From Cryptomeria japonica (taxonomy: Eukaryota > Streptophyta > Pinopsida > Cupressales > Cupressaceae), in contig NC_081407.1 of assembly GCF_030272615.1 (NCBI RefSeq), positions 317,222,456 through 317,286,455 of the forward strand: 64,000 nucleotides of DNA, written 5' to 3'. Under the pieces are notes generated by a model that saw only the letters and a list, made by a program, of their open reading frames with translations, was not told where the DNA came from and did no database searches. A program made the translations under genes and the position numbers. Numbering within the stretch: position 1 is the first letter of the stretch; every line of letters starts with the position of its first letter. Shown here piece by piece: positions 46,920-57,912 of the stretch.

Positions 46920-48950
46920 GATAGAATGCTATTAGACATGTTCGATAACTTATGGGTTATTACGGTATCCATGAAAATGATGATTTCTTCCAAAGATAGA
47001 TGGCTTCTATGATTTAATCTCTCAAATCAAGATATTTTACTTAATTCAGATTTGATGCTCAACAAGTTCCACAAGCTACACCTTCAGTTTATGTCCTAGC
47101 ACGTCACCGCAAGGAGGAAGGTTTATAAGAAAAGGACTGCATGCAACAGTCAAAGGGTTACTTCAAAGTTTGAATGAGAGGTTTTCCTCTTCGATGAAGG
47201 AGTTTCATAAAAATATGAAGAGAATCCATAAGGACATTTACAAAGCACCTCATGCCAACACCATGCAAACCACATGCAGAGTTTAGGCCTGATAGAAGTT
47301 AGCATCAAAGCTTCTGGAGAGAAATTGTCATAGTCATAATAGTAGATATCCACATTTGGAGGTAGGGTTTTCAGAACCCTATTTTAGAATTTTTAGTATC
47401 TTATTGTTTAAATCATGCATTGGATACGCCTACAGTAATGATTCAAGCAAAAGTCGGGTTAAAGGAGAAATCTGATTATCTATAAAAAATAATATAGTTT
47501 CAGCTTTGTGTTATGACAACATCTATAAGTTTGTCAATGCTTTCTTGCTCACCATAAGGGTTCCACATATTATTTAAAAGGGTTGATTGTCTTGCTAGAT
47601 TTTCTTTTTCCTTGAAGTGAGCAAATCCCTAGGTCTCTTTTGTTCCTAGGATAGCTTAGAAAGTACAGTCATGCAAAAGTCATTTAGTGAAATCATCAAG
47701 AGTTTTTAATCCCAAAACAAATCTCAATCATAAATAGAAAAGGTGCAATAGTAGGATTGACACAAACCAGATAAAGATCAAGTACGGGAAGAAGTGAGCA
47801 AGGTCTTTTACATATAGGGTAATAAAAGTAATGAATAGTGGCCCAAAATTATTCAAAAGGTCAAGAAATAGAGCAAGATCGAGAGTCAAATTCAAAAGAC
47901 AAAGACATCATATGATCATTGAGCAGTGATCTGAAATGCAAATTATAGCAAGGTATTGTGACTATAAGATAGAAACCATCCTAGGAGCCTCCAATATATC
48001 AAAAGTTGAGAAAGTAGCAAGCTTACTGTACAAAGACAGTGATCACTATAAAGTTGTAGTCAAGTTCAAAGCATTGATTTGTGGGAACAAAGGGTTTCAT
48101 ATGGGGATACAACAATCTCATGAAATATCATGACAGTCATAATCATAATCTAAAGAGTAGTCAAATCTCCAAGATAGATTGGTGATAGTGCAGTCATTCA
48201 TTAATTGTTTTGGACATTTCAAGCTTTGTTTTCCTAATAGATGGTCAAGTATAGAACAAAACTCAGAAAATACAGTCTAGAGAGATTGCAGTCTACAGTA
48301 AAGCCAGTAGGCAGTCATACCTAGTACCAAATAAAATGACAGTAATCAAGTCTACTGAGTGAAAAAGAGCAGGGTATAAGTTTCTAAAAGGTCTTTTCAA
48401 ACCTTAACAACAAATAACACGTTATTGTTGCAGCATTGTCAAAACTTGACAAGAACAACACCTTATAACCTCAAGAGGCATAATAGTCATAGGGAAACTC
48501 ATGTCAAATGTGCAACTCAATACAATAAATAATCTTAGTTTGTAGCCCTATAGCATCATAATGCAGTCCTTGACCAAGTATGCATACAAGAAACATCTAG
48601 TTCTATTAAGGCACAAGCATCAAAGTCAGAGGTTATGACAACTAGTCAAAAACATCAAATACAAAAAGGTTAGTCTCAGTCACTAGAACACAATTTGCAA
48701 CATGCATTAGGAGTTGTCCTCCTTACAAATAGTGCAACATTAAAAAGCTATTATCAAAGCCACAACCACAATTCAAAGAGGAAGCTTACAAAGATAGGAC
48801 AAAGCTAGGTACAATCATAAGTCAAGGCAAATACATAGTTGAAACTCAGTCCAAAATAGTGAAGAAGTGCAACAAATGACATGAGAAGTCTAAAGAAGTA
48901 TTATAGCAATCATGAGTCAAGGATTAATGAAGAGATTTTTTGCATCCATG
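46920..48950. other. No gene recognised
   Basis: Adenine-rich DNA on the plus strand with repeated CAGTCAT-like words (for example near 47667, 48135, 48191 and 48314), perhaps the leader of an old minus-strand element. The ORFs at 47150-47353 (minus) and 47936-48133 (plus) show no recognisable motif. Confidence 0.35.
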
Positions 48951-48953
48951 ATA

Positions 48954-49196
48954 CAATCTCAAACACACTTTTTACCGTTCTCTTGGTGATTGTGCCCAAT
49001 TGTGTATGTCTTGCTTATGTATGAAAATGGCATTTTGCAGCTTTCCATTGATGATGTATTTGAGATGTCTTTGATTTAGATATGGCATGAGCTTAATTGT
49101 AGAGTGAGACTAGGGAGTTGAACCATCTCAATCATGGTGCGCCTGCATATGTATATAGTTTTATGTATTCATTAAATATTTTCATTTAATTTTAAT
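48954..49196 (+). repeat. Single copy of the foldback arm
   Basis: It matches 39079-39303 from CTCAAACACACTTT through GCCTGCATATGTATATAG to ATTTTCATTTAATTTT. It keeps the TTTTTACCGTTCTC form found in the left arm of the foldback, so it is not simply a copy of the right arm. It lies about 700 bases beyond the 3' end of the multi-exon locus at 49904-55385. Confidence 0.88.
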
Positions 49197-49209
49197 CAGC
49201 TAAAAAGCA

Positions 49210-49344
49210 ATATTCATGACTTACAAGTAATAAAAAAACTTACAAGGATGAGGCATATTCATTACTTACAAGTAATAAAAAAACTTACAAGGATGAGGCA
49301 TATTCATTACTTACAAGTAATAAAAAAACTTACAAGGATGAGGC
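49210..49344. repeat. Three tandem 45-bp units
   Basis: The unit begins ATATTCATTACTTACAAGTA and ends CAAGGATGAGGC. Copies start at 49210, 49255 and 49300 and differ at one base. The length is a multiple of three, so the plus-strand ORF running through it (49248-49568) is a product of the repeat. Confidence 0.95.
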
Positions 49345-49903
49345 ATATTCATAACTTTTGTAGTCCTACCTTGGATATGAACACTAGAAGCAACTCATAT
49401 TGTTCGTGTACAGACAAGACAATATGGGAGTTCATTATACCTAGCAACTTATGGTGTTGTTGTTCGTGTTGGCTCTGTTGGACCCTGCAATTAAGATTCA
49501 ATATACATTATTCAATAAGATTAACTGTGCAACATAATGAAATATTGAAAAGTGTGTTATCTTGTTGAGCTTCGCTTGGTTTCGAGAATAGTTTAATATT
49601 CTCTACTTAACAGAGCCAACCACATGAAGGTGGAAGGTCATTTGCCCCCCCCGCTAACATCACTCTAAATTCCCCATTAACATCTTATAAAATTCATTCA
49701 TTCATTATTTCTACCATTAATAGAATATAGCATTCATTCATTAATATCACATAACGTTCATTAACACATAACCTTGATTAAAATTAATTAACATGCAACA
49801 TTCATCAATATTAATTAACACATCATTCATAACCATTAATTAGCACATAATTACATTCATTAACACATAAAAATCAGTCATTATCAAATAAGTTAGATTA
49901 CAA

Positions 49904-50068
49904 TCATTTCTTTCTTTGTTTTTTCTTTGAAGCTATGAAAATACTAAGTGGAACATCGGTTTCTTCATCATTTCCCCCCTCTCCAGATGTTCCCCCAACT
50001 GCTCGTGATCTCGATGTATGCCTAGTCCTATACTGAGGACGAGGACACTGAAGCGAAGTGGGGTCCTC
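49904..50068 (-). CDS. Last exon of the multi-exon locus
   Basis: A TTTCTTTGTTATTGCAG acceptor precedes EDPTSLQCPRPQYR; the exon ends with a basic tail (ASKKKQRKK) and a stop. A basic C-terminus fits a nuclear protein. Confidence 0.5.
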   Translation of the reverse strand, partial: EDPTSLQCPRPQYRTRHTSRSRAVGGTSGEGGNDEETDVPLSIFIASKKKQRKK

Positions 50069-50159
50069 TGCAATAACAAAGAAATGGGTTAAATTCAAAA
50101 AAACAATTTATTATTGTTACAAGTATTTCATTAATTTAGAGAACATAATTGTTGTGCTC

Positions 50160-50600
50160 TTTACCTGATGGGGCCACATCATTTTGTGTAGTCTCAACCT
50201 CAACATGCTGAACACCCTCTAGATCATCTGGAGTTGAAATACTAAAGGTTACATTAATGTTGAACACCAATTGCAATTATATTTGTTTAAAGCAATAACA
50301 ATGGTCCTCTTTACCTGAGTGGGGAACATCATGTTCTTGATGTTGTGTACCCAAATCATGCTCCACTTGCTCACCACCAACTACATGCTCTAAAATATTA
50401 ACAAAAAAGGTTACATTAATTACTACTCTAATTACAAATTAAGATGTTTAATTGTATTAATAGCTAAATAAATAAATTTGAATAGAAAATGAATACCTCC
50501 ACTACTAGGATGCACATCCGGACCTTCATGTGTAGGTGGTGTTTCACAATTAGCAGGCTGCATTCCAATGACATGCACATTGTTATCATTGCTTTCTTAT
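50160..50600 (-). CDS. Three short similar exons of the multi-exon locus
   Basis: Three consecutive exon-like blocks (about 50600-50497, 50394-50315 and 50230-50166) end in PSSG, PHSG and APSG respectively, each followed by a GT splice donor; two read GTAAAGAG. All are rich in H, E, D and V, for example GGEQVEHDLGTQHQEHDV and EGVQHVEVETTQNDV. The likeness suggests duplication of one short exon. Confidence 0.45.
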
Positions 50601-50699
50601 TTAAAACAAATATAGTCACTTTATGTTGGAACTCAACATCAATTAGATTATTGGTAAAGTATTCAATTTGAAACAACTTCCATTTAGCATATTTACCTG

Positions 50700-51388
50700 T
50701 GTGACGGATGCACTCGAATGTTGTGTATGCCCACTCAATTCTCGTAGCCAATCAGCCACGGCTGAATAGCCTTGCTGGTAGGCAATTCTCTTGTCATCTT
50801 TTGGGAGTGCTCTATTGAATTCAGAGCCCTGCATTTTTGCTTGGTACCATGAATTTTTCTTGCATTGTTTGATAAAAAAAAATGTTTTCAATTTATTAAT
50901 ATTTTGATGCAATACTTCGTTTACATGAGATACTTACAATTCATGCAGCAAGTTTTATGTAACCACCAGAGCTGAGTTTGTGTTGCCCGTGCTTTTCTTG
51001 CCTTGCCTTGGTTGCCTTCGATGTGTCACTCAGTCTATAAAAAGTTTGAAATATGATAGATTATATAAATATAAAGAGTAATTAATTAGTACATAATTGC
51101 ATTCTTAATAGTATCTCGTACCTTCTTCTGGCATCTAGTGGTGTATTTCCTTTTTTCCTTTCAATTCTCTCCTTGGCATCCAAAATCAGGTCCTTCCACT
51201 CCCTCTCTGGAATAATGGGGGGACGCTCGTACTTTAGGTTCCTCTCCAAATGGGTCCTGTATTGGTCCCTCACATACTTTAGATATGTGCCATCTTTTTC
51301 AAGGAGCTTGGTTTTGTCAAAGGTGTCATTTCCAAACCACTTAACCATTTGGTTTGTCAATTCATCTTTTAACATTTTTTCTTGGCCA
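50700..51388 (-). CDS. Ptta/En/Spm transposase-like exons
   Basis: Exon 51388-51123 reads LNGQEKMLKDELTNQMVKWF, then YRTHLERNLKYE and EREWKDLILDAKERIERKKG. It ends at a GTACGAG donor and joins in phase to 51036-50938 (LSDTSKATKARQEKHGQHKL, then SSGGYIKLAA and an in-frame TGA). The third, 50861-50700, has QGSEFNRALPKDDKR and ends with a GTAAATATG donor. The W..L......R.RK...HT.GS pattern is that of the plant Ptta/En/Spm transposase family (Pfam Transposase_24 type). The smooth joining across introns supports the exon model; the TGA argues that this copy is broken. Confidence 0.6.
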
Positions 51389-52429
51389 TTCAACCTTTTA
51401 AAGCAAAAACAAACCTGTTAGATTCAGAAATGAACTAAAGCTACATTTATTACACTTCAAGAAATGGATCAAAGGAAAACTATTCTAGCAATGATATGAA
51501 ATCAAAAGTGGATTAGGGTTAGTTCACATATGATGTACCACCTTTTACGTATGGTGGGCCCAAATATGTGCAATGCAATGTCACTAAGATGTTTATAGAA
51601 AATATCATTGCCTGCAAAAATTCATGGGATCATTAGTCCAAAATGAGTGATCATAAAGTAAATTACAATTAGAGTATATATAATAATAATTTTAAAGTAC
51701 TTGGAACCTTTTGTATCTTTAAGGGAATCATTTCTTCGTCGCTCACCACCAATGTTGCCTGCAACGTTCCTGTACTAGCAATACGAGAAGATCCAAGCAA
51801 TGATGGTATGTTATTAGCAGTAGTCGCCTCTGGCACATCCTCATGTGCATCTCCTCCTACAAAAAATGAATCCACTATGAAATGGCATTAGAATTCAAGA
51901 AAGAACGCTTGAAGGGAAATAAACACATGACAGAAGATAGAACAAAAGAGGGATCTACCAATAGTGGGCGGGCCAATATGACATGCACTAGAGGATGTCT
52001 ACATGCTAGGTGCTACTGACATTGTAGTCAGAAATACAGGTGAGGGTAACCTCTAATGAGGTAGCGACGACATTTGCACAGTAACATTGACAGCAGCTAA
52101 AGAATAATACATTAAATATATCAAGCATTAAATATATGAAAACTGCAAGAATTGTAAACAAGGATGAACCTTTATTCTGAAAATTGACAGTATCAAGTAT
52201 GATGTGTTTTGGGTACTCAGAGTGATAAGCCAAGCAAGTGATAATACAAGAAAATTGTCATCACCTGAAGATCCTGCAACACCCTGATCGTGGGAACGAC
52301 TTTGATGAGGGCGGATAAATTGTTGTAAAAACAATAAGTACATATTTTAGTTAATGACATAAAAGAGAATAAAATATAAACCATTATTGAACTTTTATTA
52401 TAATTAAAGCTTTCATTACTGCTTACTTG

Positions 52430-52665
52430 CAAGTTTTCTACTGTCTGAAGCAATAATTCCACCCTCTCTCGTATCTCATCAGTGATAGGATGCACGACTG
52501 CCAAAGCAACAATCTCTTTTCTAATTTTTATAAGAGGCATTTTAAAGAATTTCATAAGGTTTGTGGGATCTTCAGGGTCATCAATTCTTAACCCTAATGA
52601 TTCCACATCCCTAGAAAGGTGCTCAGGTACTGCAACTCCCTTTCCCTTTCCCTAAACATCCGTCT
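52430..52665 (-). CDS. Exon of the multi-exon locus, unknown domain
   Basis: A TTCTTGACACAG acceptor lies near 52666 and a GTAAGCAG donor near 52430. The readable part is LGLRIDDPEDPTNLMKFF and IRKEIVALAVVHPITDEIRE, a helical, charged segment. I do not recognise a domain. The frame before LGLRI has a stop near the acceptor, so the exact exon start is unsure. Confidence 0.4.
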
Positions 52666-52976
52666 GTGTCAAGAATATCATTAACAATTACAAAATTAGC
52701 ATAAATCACTAAAAAAAAAGAACATAATAATGTAACAGTTTGCTTCTATCTAATTTGTACAATTACAATGAGGTTTACCTACTCGATCGAAGTGTCGCAA
52801 GCTACATCTCTGTCTGTGATATGTGATGGATCCATGTCGGCCTGTGACAAAGAAAAAATATAAAAAAACGTTAGCGAAATTAAACCAATAGACTTAGAAA
52901 AAAAACTTCATAATAAAATGGTATATTGGATTCATTAATTAGAGGTTGGTTAATTTAAATGGTATATAGTACGTAC

Positions 52977-53886
52977 CACCCCCATGATATTAACTTTGTT
53001 TGCATCTATACGATTCAAACTGTAATTGATTAGAAGCTCTTCGCCTGCACTTATTAATTTTATCGCACATACAAATACATGATTTCCCTCGCATGCCTCA
53101 AATATGCAATTGGGTTGTTTATTAGTTGACCCAGGTCACCTACTATTTATAAAACCTACAATATTCCTTGTTGCTTTTGGCTGACCATCAATGTATACAA
53201 CCACTCGTTTACTTTGATCATTATCTTTCTGTTGTATATAATTTGCTGACAGTGCATACCTACGCATAATTTTTTTATATTTAACAATCTACATCCAATG
53301 TTTGTAATTGTAACAAGGTCCAACAAACTCCATCAATTCTGCAACTCTATTGTAACAGACCTTTATGCCGTCCATGGAAAATAAGCCTAAACCATGTAAC
53401 GACGAAGGTGCTATGCGATATATCCTATCGTTAACACAAAAATTGGTGTTTATTGGAGGAAGTTCCTTGGGCACCCTTTGTTTTTGTAGATGTCTGTAGC
53501 TTAGTGGCACCTCAATGTCACCTTTGGTCTCATCATCATAAGAACATGACCCCCTTGAGCAAGGAAAAATTTCATGCATTTATTGAATTTTCTTCTAATA
53601 TTTTCACCTCTTGTTGATCTCCCTATTGTAGACCTACTACATGTGTCACTTTCATTTTCTATTACTGCATTTTCCTCACTTGACGAAGACAGATCTGACA
53701 AATACCTATTTGGGGGTACCCGCACTCCATGAAATGAGAGAGTTAATTGGTAATGAGAGAGAAATTTTGTAAATGAGGGTAATGTTGATGAAGAAGTCAG
53801 CCCTAAAGTTGATTTTGGGATGAAAATTGGAATAAGTCCAACCGAGGCCTCAAGTGTTGATAATTGTATTAGATTTGCTGCTAATG
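52977..53886 (-). pseudogene. SET-like domain exon, broken
   Basis: SET domains transfer methyl groups to lysine in histones and other proteins. After a serine-rich part (SDLSSSSEENAVIENE) and a frameshift near 53560, the reading gives RIAPSSLHGLGLFSMDGIK, AELMEFVGPCYNY, VVVYIDGQPKATRNIVGFIN, TNKQPNC and KLISAGEELLINYSLNRID. These match in order the GxG, YxG, R-INHS-PNC and GEEL-Y elements of SET domains, with an atypical form of the NHSCxPN motif. Two in-frame stops (after HWM near 53289, and after NSR near 53137) break the copy. The exon ends at the donor GTACGTAC (52969-52976). Assignment to SET is by motif reading only. Confidence 0.6.
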
Positions 53887-54769
53887 TCAAGGTTTGAAAA
53901 ACTGAGGAAGTTTGTTTTCCAAGTAATTAAAAAAAAATAAACTATTTCTATAGGGTGTATTGACTAGTTATACCTGTCCATCCATGAGATTGTGCAAGAT
54001 CCTCATCAAAGGGGTTTAGGGTCCTATACAATGTAATTCAATTATCTTATGTTAGCTAAAAATTACATAGTACACAACATGAACAACATGAACTTTGTAG
54101 ACAAAAAGAGTATTAAATAATAAAAAGATGTTGTCATCAAAATCATTGTAAATTTTTTAATTCCTTACCTTTACTTTATGTAGACTATGCAAGATCCTCA
54201 ACTAAATGGTTGATGATGTCTGTAGTCAATGACCCGTTCCCACCAAGGGTGACAACATCACACAAGGACTATACTTGAAATCAACACCATCAATTGAGCA
54301 TCATAAGCATTACTACATTTGTAAGTTGATAAACAATAAATACATACATATCATAAGCATCAGAAGCATCACATGATGTGTCATCATATATGTAATTGAG
54401 CATCATAATTAGCATCACATATCATGTTTCATCATAAACATGTAATCCATCACATATGTATCATAAATCACCATCCATCACATAGGCAATAAACAATCCA
54501 CGTTCTATAAATAAACACAAAGTTCAAAAAATGTCACATGCATCATCATAAACATGTGATCCATCACATAGCTAATAAACAATCCATTTTCCATAAATAA
54601 ACATAGTTTAAAAATTGTCACATAAATAGTCACTCTCCCTATCTCCATCTCCATATTAAAAGGTGCACCATGAATTAATTATGTAATGGCATTAGAATTC
54701 AAAACATAATGAATTAATTATGTAAAAAAAATTCTATCAATAAGTTAATATTAAATAGATAATATACTA

Positions 54770-54943
54770 ATCACATACCTCATACATTTCATTCTTCATC
54801 ATCATGAACATCAAGGTCATCATCACCAACATCATCATCATCATCATCATCATCCTCGTCATCGTTGTCATCGTCATCGTCATCATCATCATCAATGTCT
54901 TCACCATCATCATCACCATCACCATCACCACCATCATCATCAC

Positions 54944-54980
<37 letters not shown>

Positions 54981-55078
54981 TTCTTCTTCTTCTTCTTCTT
55001 CTTCTTCATCGTCATTGAGAAATTGTCGATCGTGATCATCATCCACTTCATCTTCTACTTCTTCGGTATCTTCTTCTT
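54770..55078 (-). CDS. Acidic exon with Asp/Glu microsatellite
   Basis: The minus strand reads EEEDTEEVEDEVDDDHDRQF followed by long Glu and Asp runs encoded by GAA/GAT repeats (plus-strand TCATCA/TTCTTC). A GTATGTG donor follows MYEV. The Asp/Glu frame hits TGA just before the donor, and a neighbouring frame reads through, so a slip inside the microsatellite has probably changed the frame. The plus-strand isoleucine-rich ORF and the minus-strand methionine-rich ORF are repeat products. Confidence 0.5.
54795..55013. repeat. (ATC)n/(TTC)n microsatellite
   Basis: Interrupted ATC triplets followed by a pure TCATCA run and a TTC run, with a few GTC, ACC and CTC variants. It lies within the acidic exon. 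Confidence 0.9.
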
Positions 55079-55181
55079 CCATCACATTATACTTTATCAG
55101 CCTTCCTCTTGGATTATGATCTCATCATCACGTGATTTATTATGTATATAAATTGTAAAAATGATATAATGAAAAACTTAC

Positions 55182-55385
55182 CAATGGATGATAATCATGT
55201 CCACCTTCAATGTGACCATGCACCCTACAATGTTTCTTCGTTGTTTTGATTAGAAGTCTTCTATTCTTTAACCCCTTACAAATTTTGCACGGACAATAAC
55301 ATTTTCCATCACCTTTTCTTTTCAAGTTAGACCACAATCTAGCAATTGTCTCCTTATTTTGTTGTTCATTGATATTGTCTGACAT
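55182..55385 (-). CDS. First exon: transposase-associated-like Cys/His motif
   Basis: The ATG at 55385 (MSDNINEQQNKETIARLW) opens exactly 68 codons, ending at a strong GTAAGT donor (55176-55181). The part GKCYCPCKICKG, KKHCRVHGHIEGG, HDYHPL has the C-x-C-x2-C ... H-C-x3-H pattern and spacing of the transposase-associated domain found at the N-terminus of plant CACTA proteins. It is likely a zinc-binding fold. No stop is seen in this exon. Confidence 0.6.
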
Positions 55386-55660
55386 GGCCTTTCTTCATAG
55401 GCAAGAAAATAGAAATTATCATCATTGAACAAAGCATCTTATTGAATGTAGATTTCTAGTTTTCTTATGGTACATCACACAACATGGAAAACAAGAAATA
55501 CTCAATAAATAACAGGATTCATTGATCTAGTATTATCACAATCTGCACTTGGCCTTCAATATTTTCTCCTCCTAACACTATTTATCCATTACCTGTCAAG
55601 TACAGAACTCTAAAACCCGTGGCTATTAAAATACATAAGACAATATTGTAGCATCTTATA
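55386..55660. other. Spacer, nothing recognised
   Basis: AT-rich DNA between the CWC22 copy and the ATG of the multi-exon locus. It may hold the promoter of that locus on the minus strand, but no clear TATA box is seen, nor a poly(A) tract for the CWC22 copy. Confidence 0.4.
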
Positions 55661-55764
55661 ATCATCTGTTATAAAACAAAAGCACTTGGGAGTGATTCTT
55701 TTGTTTGTCATAGTCTAGGAAAACGGTGTCTACTGGAGCCTTGAATAACTGACTAGAAAGATTT

Positions 55765-56653
55765 TTAATTCCTTTTCTTTTTCCTTCTGATTTTTTCACT
55801 GTCACTTCCATCCTCCGAGTTAGATTCCCTCGCCCTTTTCTTTCTTCTTGTTTTTTCATACTCATTATCATGCTTTGAATTATTTTTCTTTCTTGGTGAC
55901 TCCTTACTGCTCTCACTGTCAGTTTCACTCTTAGAATCTGAGTTTGATGTATCAGAATCTGACGAACCTGATGAACTAGAAGAATCATCATTAGAGGTAG
56001 ATTCATATGACTTAGGAATAGACTTTTGCTGCTACATTACAAGCCTTGGCATATTCTTCAAATACTCACGTAAACTCTCAGTGATACCACCAAGACCAAT
56101 AGAAGTAAATAAATTGATAGCAAACCGTGAATTTTTGGGATTGACCTTTGGAGAAATTGAATCAAAAGACTCCTGCATTGTTGGATCGTTCAACCTTTCA
56201 TTAAGCAACAATATACCAAGCTGCTTTGCTAGCTCTTGCAAGAGAATATTTATAAAAATACGGGAAGAGGAAGTAGTATCTTCCTCTGTCAGACATATTT
56301 AAGCAAGACAATGCCATGGAAGAGCATCTGTGCCAAGTAAGTGGGCAAAAAACTTTGCAACATTATGCAGTTTATTTGTTTCCAGTCTGTGTATCATAGA
56401 ATAATGTTGTACAAAACACTTATCGAAAAAATTCCTCATAAATTTTATTGATCATACAGAATCTTTGCCCAAGAAGACCATAATAATGAAGGTATGTTCT
56501 CTCTTGACTAGGTTCAAGCTTGATCTTTAGTAGCTTATGACCAGCTTCCTCAAAATCAACACTTGACATGATTGTCAAATAAATTGTACGTCTTAAATTG
56601 ACCAAGTTTGTCTTTGTCTCATCCTGTATTCTCAGTGCTTCCTCACCTTCCTC

Positions 56654-56701
<48 letters not shown>

Positions 56702-57794
56702 TGAATCATCACCTGAATCATTCTCCCCTTCTGCTTCATCTGAAGAAGCATCTCCAAGGATATCTTTCTTCAATTTTTCATAGGTTGCCTCATGCTTTAA
56801 GAAATCAGGATCTGGCTTGAAAACATCCAAACCAACTTCTTGATCAAGTTCATCTTCTAGGAAAACTTCATGTGTTAACTGATCTGGACGCACAGCTGGA
56901 TGACCCTCGAACTTAGCTTTGCGAATTACAAAAAGGCCTTCAATTAAAAACTGTACTCGTTTGTCAATTTCCCCCTCATGGAGAATACCTCTAAATCTTT
57001 CAAAAATCCCATAGAGACCTTTGGGTGAAAGGTCTTGCAATAAAGAACCACATTCTTTCACGAACCCAACAACAACCTCTACACTATCATCTGTGGGGTT
57101 CTCTAGTAAAAGGGTGAGAAGTTCCAAGGCAATGATCTCATGTGCAACTTGTTGATTCACTAAATGAGCTATGAATTTGGCTGTTGCTATCAAAATGTGC
57201 TTGTCATTGCATTTTAATGCCCTCTTAAGCTACGAAATAATTCTTCGCAAAAGCAGATTGCCAACTTTAGGAAATTTTGTATTTACCACAGCAACCAATG
57301 CAGCAAAAACATCTGTAAATCTAGGGGATGCCATTTGGGATTTCATACAAGACCTACAAAATAGACCCCTCCCATGGATGAGATTCTTTGCAAACAACTC
57401 TGGAATGATGTTCTTGATGTTAGATGCATTTACCTTGTTTACTAACCCATTGATACTCTTCTGAAGGGCATCCCATGTCATGCGCTGGTATTCCACACTA
57501 CTCTTGTCTTCCACATCTTTCATCATTTGAGCCAGCTTAAATGGGCGAATGTAAACACCCCCACTTCTTCCAACACCCTTCTCAGGTCCTCTTACAACAC
57601 CTTCACCATTCCCATTCTGAGATGGAGCAAACACGTTCACCAGAAGTTTTCACTTCCACTGCCTCTCTGTCCCTCTTGTTTCCAGAAGCCCTTTTACCAC
57701 TTAATTTGTGCTTATTTCTGTACATAAACCCATCAAGAAGCATGATTTTTTGCATATAAGCTCGCCCAAATATTTTACAGCTATTTTTCATCAA
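55765..57794 (-). pseudogene. CWC22: Intronless broken copy of pre-mRNA-splicing factor CWC22
   Basis: CWC22 is a spliceosome component that helps load the exon-junction complex. The copy runs on the minus strand from about 57640 (possible N-terminal part to 57794) to TAA at 55765. The MIF4G-domain part includes GGVYIRPFKLAQMM, VEYQRMTWDALQKSINGLV, GRGLFCRSCMKSQMA, KFIAHLVNQQVAHEIIALEL and FERFRGILHEGEIDKRVQF. An acidic Asp run follows (56650-56705), then the MA3-domain part (NLVNLRRTIYLTIMSSVDFE, LRYYG-like LHYYGLLGQRFCM, FAHLLGTDALPW, FTSIGLGGITESLREYLK). It ends in an S/D- and K/R-rich tail. Breaks: TAG near 57227, frameshift near 56430, stops near 56298 and 56033, and apparent in-frame losses near PAVRPDQL and KLEPSQERT. 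Continuity across many normal exons points to a retrocopy. Confidence 0.9.
56653..56702. repeat. (TCA)n microsatellite in the CWC22 copy
   Basis: A pure TCATCA run encodes an Asp run on the minus strand. CWC22 proteins normally have an acidic stretch at this place, here probably lengthened. Confidence 0.85.
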
Positions 57795-57912
57795 GATTCC
57801 CTTAGGAGCTGGCAGATCCTGCTTCCATACTTTAATTCTATTTTCTCAAAGGACAATCCTAAAAATCCATGCATTGCAAACAACTTTTTACACCTTTGTT
57901 GGTTGTCGTGGC

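Larger units (their letters stand above)
49904..55385 (-). pseudogene. Multi-exon locus with zinc-motif, acidic, SET-like and Ptta/En/Spm transposase-like parts
   Basis: About a dozen exon-like blocks on the minus strand share good splice signals. The order is: ATG exon 55385-55182; acidic exon about 55078-54770; short exons near 54270-54180 and 54030-53990; a large SET-like exon about 53886-52977; small exon about 52838-52800; exon about 52665-52430; exon near 51388-51123; 51036-50938; 50861-50700; three short exons 50600-50160; last exon 50068-49904. The transposase-like exons suggest a gene carried by an En/Spm (CACTA)-type DNA transposon, with a SET-like domain in an unexpected place. In-frame stops in the SET-like exon and in the 51036 exon imply that this copy is dead, unless the exon limits differ. 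There is no tnp2-type transposase in the window. Confidence 0.6.

Noticed and set aside
49469-49618. Inverted pair TTGGCTCTGTT / AACAGAGCCAA as terminal inverted repeats of a MITE
   Set aside because: The pair is only 11 bases long, and no target duplication or further pairing was seen.
53256-53288. A tiny intron removing the stop after HWM in the SET-like exon
   Set aside because: The GT...AG pair would enclose about 33 bases, too short for a plant intron, and the frame through it reads as a natural continuation of the domain.
54767-55151. Methionine-rich and isoleucine-rich ORFs across the ATC microsatellite
   Set aside because: These are alternative frames of a trinucleotide repeat; only the acidic frame has a plausible context.
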